In this document: positions 7,375 to 10,052 of the stretch, in pieces
Layout of the letters: the number at the start of each line of letters is the position of its first letter
Numbering within the stretch: position 1 is the first letter of the stretch
Assembly: GCA_027858355.1 (NCBI GenBank)
Contig: JAQICW010000039.1
Span: forward strand, 1 to 10,052
Length of the DNA: 10,052 nt
Origin: Desulfobacula sp.
GTDB taxonomy: Bacteria; Desulfobacterota; Desulfobacteria; Desulfobacterales; Desulfobacteraceae
Direction: 5' to 3'
Program-made: the position numbers and the translations under genes
Notes under the pieces: model-generated
What the model was told of the DNA's origin: nothing
The model's database searches: none
What the model saw: only the letters and a program-made list of their open reading frames with translations

Positions 7375-8634
7375 ATGGATCCAATGGCCCCACATTCTGT
7401 TAAAGAACCACTGTCCCAGCTTGCGATAAAGCTGTTCAATAACTGGAAAAACATTATACCTTCGGACCGGAAAGGTATCTTTATAACCCTGTTTTTTGCT
7501 ATTTTCACAACGGTTACAGGGGTTGGAATCGTGGTGCCGCTTCTTCCTGTGTATGCAAACGACCTGGGAGCCACAGGAATATATGTGGGAATGATATTTG
7601 GTTCATTTTCCATATCCAGAATCTTTCTTCTGCCTGTTTTTGGGAGGCTGTCCGATCAAAAAGGACGAAAGCCCTTTATTGTGGCAGGCTTAACAGCCTA
7701 TACACTGCTTTCATTTGCATTTATATTTTCAAAAAATATAGAAACATTGATAATATTAAGATTTATCCAGGGGGCAGGATCTGCCATGATTATGCCCGTG
7801 GTTCAGGCCTATGTTGGGGAGATCACGCCTGAAGGTTCAGAAGGGTATGCAATGGGGCTTTTTAACCTGTCCATGTTTTTAAGCTTGAGCCTGGGGCCCT
7901 TGATGGGTGGCGGAATAAAAGATATATGGTCCCTTGATGCTGCATTTATCTGCATGGGCCTGCTGTCAGGCATTGGCCTGTTATTATGCATTTTTTTCCT
8001 GCCCGCAGCCTCAGAAGAAAAAGTTAAAACAACAGGAAATAAAATAATTCCATGGTCCAATCTTATAAAAGACAGAGGGCTTATTTCCATTTTTATATTC
8101 AGGTATGCCTATACAGCCTGTATCGGGGTGATATGGTGTTTCCTTCCCTTGTTTGCAGACATTGAATTTGGTCTTTCCAGTTCATTAACTGGTGTACTTG
8201 TGATGCTGGGTGTATTTATATCAGGACTCCTTGGTTTACCCATGGGATATGTTGCAGACAGGGTAAATAAAAATTTAATGATTATTTTTGGTGGGACACT
8301 ATCAACCATTGGAATGTTATTGCCGTTCTGGGCATCGTCTTTTCAAGATCTGGTGATTGCCGTTTCAATATTTGGAATCGGTGGTGGTATTTCCTCGCCG
8401 GCAATAATGGCCTATTCCGTCATTAAAGGGGACACAAAAAAGGCCTTGGGATCTGTCATGTCCATCATGACGGTTGCCCACAGCCTGGGAATGCTGACAG
8501 GTTCAATGGCAGCCGGACTTGCCATGGATTATTTAAGTTTGCGGCTGTCTTTCCCATGCGGAACCCTTATCATGGCCTTGGGAACACTTGTTTTCTGGAT
8601 GCTATCGGATAAAAAACATTTTATAAAAAATTGA
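7375..8634 (+). CDS. Major facilitator superfamily transporter, probable drug/H+ antiporter type
   Basis: An inner-membrane transporter of 419 residues with about 12 hydrophobic segments, starting near 36-60 after a polar N-terminal tail. MFS motif A is clear in the loop between TM2 and TM3: GRLSDQKGRKP (90-100). A weaker copy occurs in the second half (GYVADRVNK, 291-299). Motif B is RFIQGAGSA (129-137) in TM4. A motif C-like LGPLMGGG (173-180) in TM5 is characteristic of antiporters, so proton-driven export of a small molecule or drug is the best guess; the substrate cannot be named. The central loop (about 212-235) is hydrophilic, as expected between the two six-helix bundles. The start at 7375 is nine bases after the helicase stop, with no clear ribosome binding site. 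The ATG three codons later (7384) is a possible alternative. Translational coupling to the helicase is plausible. Confidence 0.88.
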   Translation: MDPMAPHSVKEPLSQLAIKLFNNWKNIIPSDRKGIFITLFFAIFTTVTGVGIVVPLLPVYANDLGATGIYVGMIFGSFSISRIFLLPVFGRLSDQKGRKPFIVAGLTAYTLLSFAFIFSKNIETLIILRFIQGAGSAMIMPVVQAYVGEITPEGSEGYAMGLFNLSMFLSLSLGPLMGGGIKDIWSLDAAFICMGLLSGIGLLLCIFFLPAASEEKVKTTGNKIIPWSNLIKDRGLISIFIFRYAYTACIGVIWCFLPLFADIEFGLSSSLTGVLVMLGVFISGLLGLPMGYVADRVNKNLMIIFGGTLSTIGMLLPFWASSFQDLVIAVSIFGIGGGISSPAIMAYSVIKGDTKKALGSVMSIMTVAHSLGMLTGSMAAGLAMDYLSLRLSFPCGTLIMALGTLVFWMLSDKKHFIKN

Positions 8635-8644
8635 TATAGAAATA

Positions 8645-8726
8645 GCCGTCATACCATCCACTTTGTAACGCCCCTCCAGAAACAGAGCCATGGATTCGGC
8701 AAGAAGTTTGCATAATTTATGACGGC
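8645..8726. repeat. Long-loop inverted repeat between convergent genes
   Basis: GCCGTCATA at 8645-8653 and its reverse complement TATGACGGC at 8718-8726 enclose 64 bases. The right arm overlaps the end of the potassium channel gene (stop at 8717-8719); the left arm begins 10 bases after the MFS stop. There is no T run at either side, so it is not a classical terminator, although it is placed where one would be expected. The enclosed 8654-8717 spacer holds nothing else I can support. Confidence 0.45.
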
Positions 8727-9757
8727 CATGCAATACTGATCGGTCGTTTCTGGGCCATGAGCCAGATACCGTCTCCTTTTGAAACCATCTCTTCTTTTGA
8801 TGGATTGACTATCACCTTTTTGTCAGAACCTTGCATGGCAAAGGTCAGGTAATTGTATTTTTCTTTGAAATAATCATGAAGAGACCACCAGGTAAAGCCT
8901 TGAACAGCCTGGGGAACAGGGATAAAATATATTTCTTCATCAGCATCGTTTCGCAACAGGATCTGTAGCGGGAGATGCACTTTGTCCTGCATGGCCTGCA
9001 CCATCATTTCAGCCGTCATCTGCATAATAATTTGAAAATTGCCCTGAACACTGGAGAATGTATCCATGGACTGGGTTGAAATACATCGGACCGTAATTTC
9101 ACAGGCATTGTTTTTCAGTTTAAGGGCATTAATAAGGGCAAACAGGCTTTCCTCATCCTTTCCCGTGTGAATAACTATATGTGCAGCTTCTTTTATATTG
9201 GCTTTGTTTAGGATGTGAGGGGTATCGGGTCTGCCTTTGATAAAGAAAACATCATCCATACCAGGCAAAGGATGCCTTGATATGTCAGCCACAAGGACAA
9301 CATCCTGGTCAGCATATGTCTCATCTTTCTGAATTTGCTCAATCAGCTGTTCTGTCTCATCAGTTGAACCCACCAGCAGGATATGACCTTTCCCATTGTA
9401 TTCTTTTTCTCCGTGCATTTGTTTATCTCTCCTTTCAATCAACGATGAAGCAACATGGGTAATAAATGCAGCCCCAAGGCCTATGCCCATAAACATAGGC
9501 AAAAAAACCGCCACAATTTTCCCAAGATTGGATACCGGGAACAGATCTCCATAGCCAACCGTTGTACTGGTCACAATACTCCACCATAGTGCCTGGTCAA
9601 AACGGGTTAAGGCTGAATCAGACGGTTCGACAAGTTTAATCAGCAGGCTTGATATCATTAAAAGAGCCAGGTAGGCGAAAACAAGGGAGATCCCTTTGCG
9701 CCTGAGCCCCACACTTATCATATTCTTTAAAAAATATAGCACAATACATATCCCCAT
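8717..9757 (-). CDS. Two-TM potassium channel with cytoplasmic RCK/TrkA-N-like domain
   Basis: A 346-residue inner-membrane potassium channel of the Ion_trans_2 plus RCK architecture (MthK-like layout). TM1 is about 24-41, the pore helix about 54-65, the selectivity filter TVGYGD is 66-71, and TM2 is about 80-103. A charged linker follows (107-122), then a RCK domain from about 123 to 250 and a C-terminal region (about 260-346) resembling a divergent TrkA-C half. The first Rossmann strand reads HILLVGSTDE (125-134) and lacks the GxGxxG nucleotide-binding pattern, so NAD or nucleotide gating may be altered. The start is uncertain: the ATG at 9757 and an in-frame ATG at 9721 (residue 13) both lack a clear Shine-Dalgarno sequence, and the frame stays open upstream to a stop at 9803-9805 without a good start codon. 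It converges on the MFS gene and is probably monocistronic. Confidence 0.9.
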   Translation of the reverse strand: MGICIVLYFLKNMISVGLRRKGISLVFAYLALLMISSLLIKLVEPSDSALTRFDQALWWSIVTSTTVGYGDLFPVSNLGKIVAVFLPMFMGIGLGAAFITHVASSLIERRDKQMHGEKEYNGKGHILLVGSTDETEQLIEQIQKDETYADQDVVLVADISRHPLPGMDDVFFIKGRPDTPHILNKANIKEAAHIVIHTGKDEESLFALINALKLKNNACEITVRCISTQSMDTFSSVQGNFQIIMQMTAEMMVQAMQDKVHLPLQILLRNDADEEIYFIPVPQAVQGFTWWSLHDYFKEKYNYLTFAMQGSDKKVIVNPSKEEMVSKGDGIWLMAQKRPISIAWPS

Positions 9758-9842
9758 ATTAGGATCAGGCTTGCATAGCTGCCCCGTAAAGATCTCAAGG
9801 GCCTAAGTCTGAAACTTGAATTTAAAAACTATATCATTTGGC

Positions 9843-10036
9843 ATATATTTGCAATATTATGATTTACTTAAACATAAAAACTGCTTGAAAATTAAAAAGC
9901 CTTTCTAATATAATTTGAATAGTGCTTGAACGAAAACCTGAAAATATTGAAAACAAAAGCTCCCCCGCGAGTTGAACCCAACGCAGTAATCGGGGAAATT
10001 GGCGGTTTTTGGTTGAGCACTAAATATATTTGCAAT
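9843..10036. repeat. 13-bp direct repeat ATATATTTGCAAT flanking the right-end structure
   Basis: ATATATTTGCAAT occurs at 9843-9855 and again at 10024-10036, a start-to-start distance of 181 bases. The second copy begins two bases after the inverted-repeat structure; the first lies 65 bases before it. The repeats may be duplicated target DNA, paired binding sites, or chance in AT-rich sequence. Confidence 0.4.
9921..10021. repeat. 101-bp structure with imperfect terminal inverted repeats (possible MITE or IS-derived fragment)
   Basis: The left end AGTGCTTGAACGAAAACC (9921-9938) matches the reverse complement of the right end (10004-10021, GGTTTTTGGTTGAGCACT) at 14 of 18 positions, including the outermost six. 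Inside, CCCCG (9963-9967) can pair with CGGGG (9991-9995), and GTTG (9971-9974) with CAAC (9979-9982), giving a nested cruciform-like fold. It is more GC-rich than the DNA to its left and encodes no protein. I see no clear target-site duplication directly at its ends. It could be a miniature inverted-repeat element, a remnant of an insertion sequence end, or a structured RNA or regulatory site. Confidence 0.45.
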
Positions 10037-10052
10037 TACCCGGTCTTAATCC

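Larger units (their letters stand above)
9758..10052. other. AT-rich intergenic region at right edge, no supported gene
   Basis: From the potassium channel start to the window edge I see no coding frame with recognisable content. The first ~180 bases are AT-rich and should contain the channel promoter on the minus strand. A TTGCAA/TATAGT pair there has a 15-base spacer, too short to call with confidence. The last ~100 bases change to a more GC-containing, structured sequence described separately. Confidence 0.6.

Noticed and set aside
8596..8691. A short minus-strand open frame with an ATG at 8691, running into the MFS gene's 3' end, with a protein-like sequence around LFLEGRYKVDG.
   Set aside because: It has only about 30 codons, no ribosome binding site, mostly overlaps the convergent MFS gene, and matches no family I recognise.
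9815..9856. Possible potassium channel promoter on the minus strand (TTGCAA with TATAGT).
   Set aside because: The 15-base spacer is short and the -35 box matches only four of six positions; in AT-rich DNA this is not enough to call.
1..10052. CRISPR arrays, tRNA or rRNA genes, transposases, phage genes, toxin-antitoxin or other defence modules.
   Set aside because: I saw no spaced repeat arrays, no tRNA-like or rRNA sequence, and no reading frame with transposase, phage or defence domains. The lone helicase has no nuclease or defence partner nearby.

Overview
The window reads as chromosomal DNA from a moderately AT-rich Gram-negative bacterium. An outer-membrane-type lipoprotein with an OmpA peptidoglycan-binding domain indicates a two-membrane envelope. 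The MoeA protein fused to a molybdate-type binding domain, together with the general character of the proteins, is compatible with an anaerobic Desulfobacterota (Desulfobacteraceae-like) lineage. That placement is inference; no taxonomic marker is present.

Layout. (1) From the left edge to 1810 (+) runs the 3' part of a MoeA-type molybdenum cofactor gene with a C-terminal substrate-binding domain; its start lies outside the window. (2) Positions 1811-1968, between convergent genes, hold two strong hairpins that look like back-to-back terminators. (3) Positions 1969-3075 (-) encode a lipoprotein with a von Willebrand A domain followed by an OmpA C-terminal domain. (4) A divergent, AT-rich spacer (3076-3278) separates it from a run of four + strand genes: undecaprenyl-diphosphatase (3279-4106), phosphomannomutase/phosphoglucomutase (4117-5472), a UvrD/Rep-family helicase (5503-7365) and an MFS transporter (7375-8634). 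(5) A short convergent spacer with a long-loop inverted repeat leads to a two-TM potassium channel with a cytoplasmic RCK-like domain (8717-9757, -). (6) The last ~295 bases hold no gene I can support. They contain a ~100-bp structure with imperfect terminal inverted repeats and a 13-bp direct repeat.

How the genes relate. uppP and the hexose mutase are 10 bp apart and fit one theme: recycling of the undecaprenyl lipid carrier and supply of sugar-1-phosphates for envelope polysaccharides. The helicase and MFS gene follow closely and may be co-transcribed, but I see no functional link. The VWA-OmpA lipoprotein probably also acts at the envelope. The MoeA fusion and the potassium channel appear unrelated to the rest.

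Most of the window is recognisable housekeeping or envelope biology. I did not find a convincing new multi-gene system. The items most worth a second look are the inverted-repeat element at the right end, the MoeA-binding-protein fusion, the VWA-OmpA lipoprotein, and the RCK domain whose nucleotide-binding glycine motif is degenerate.
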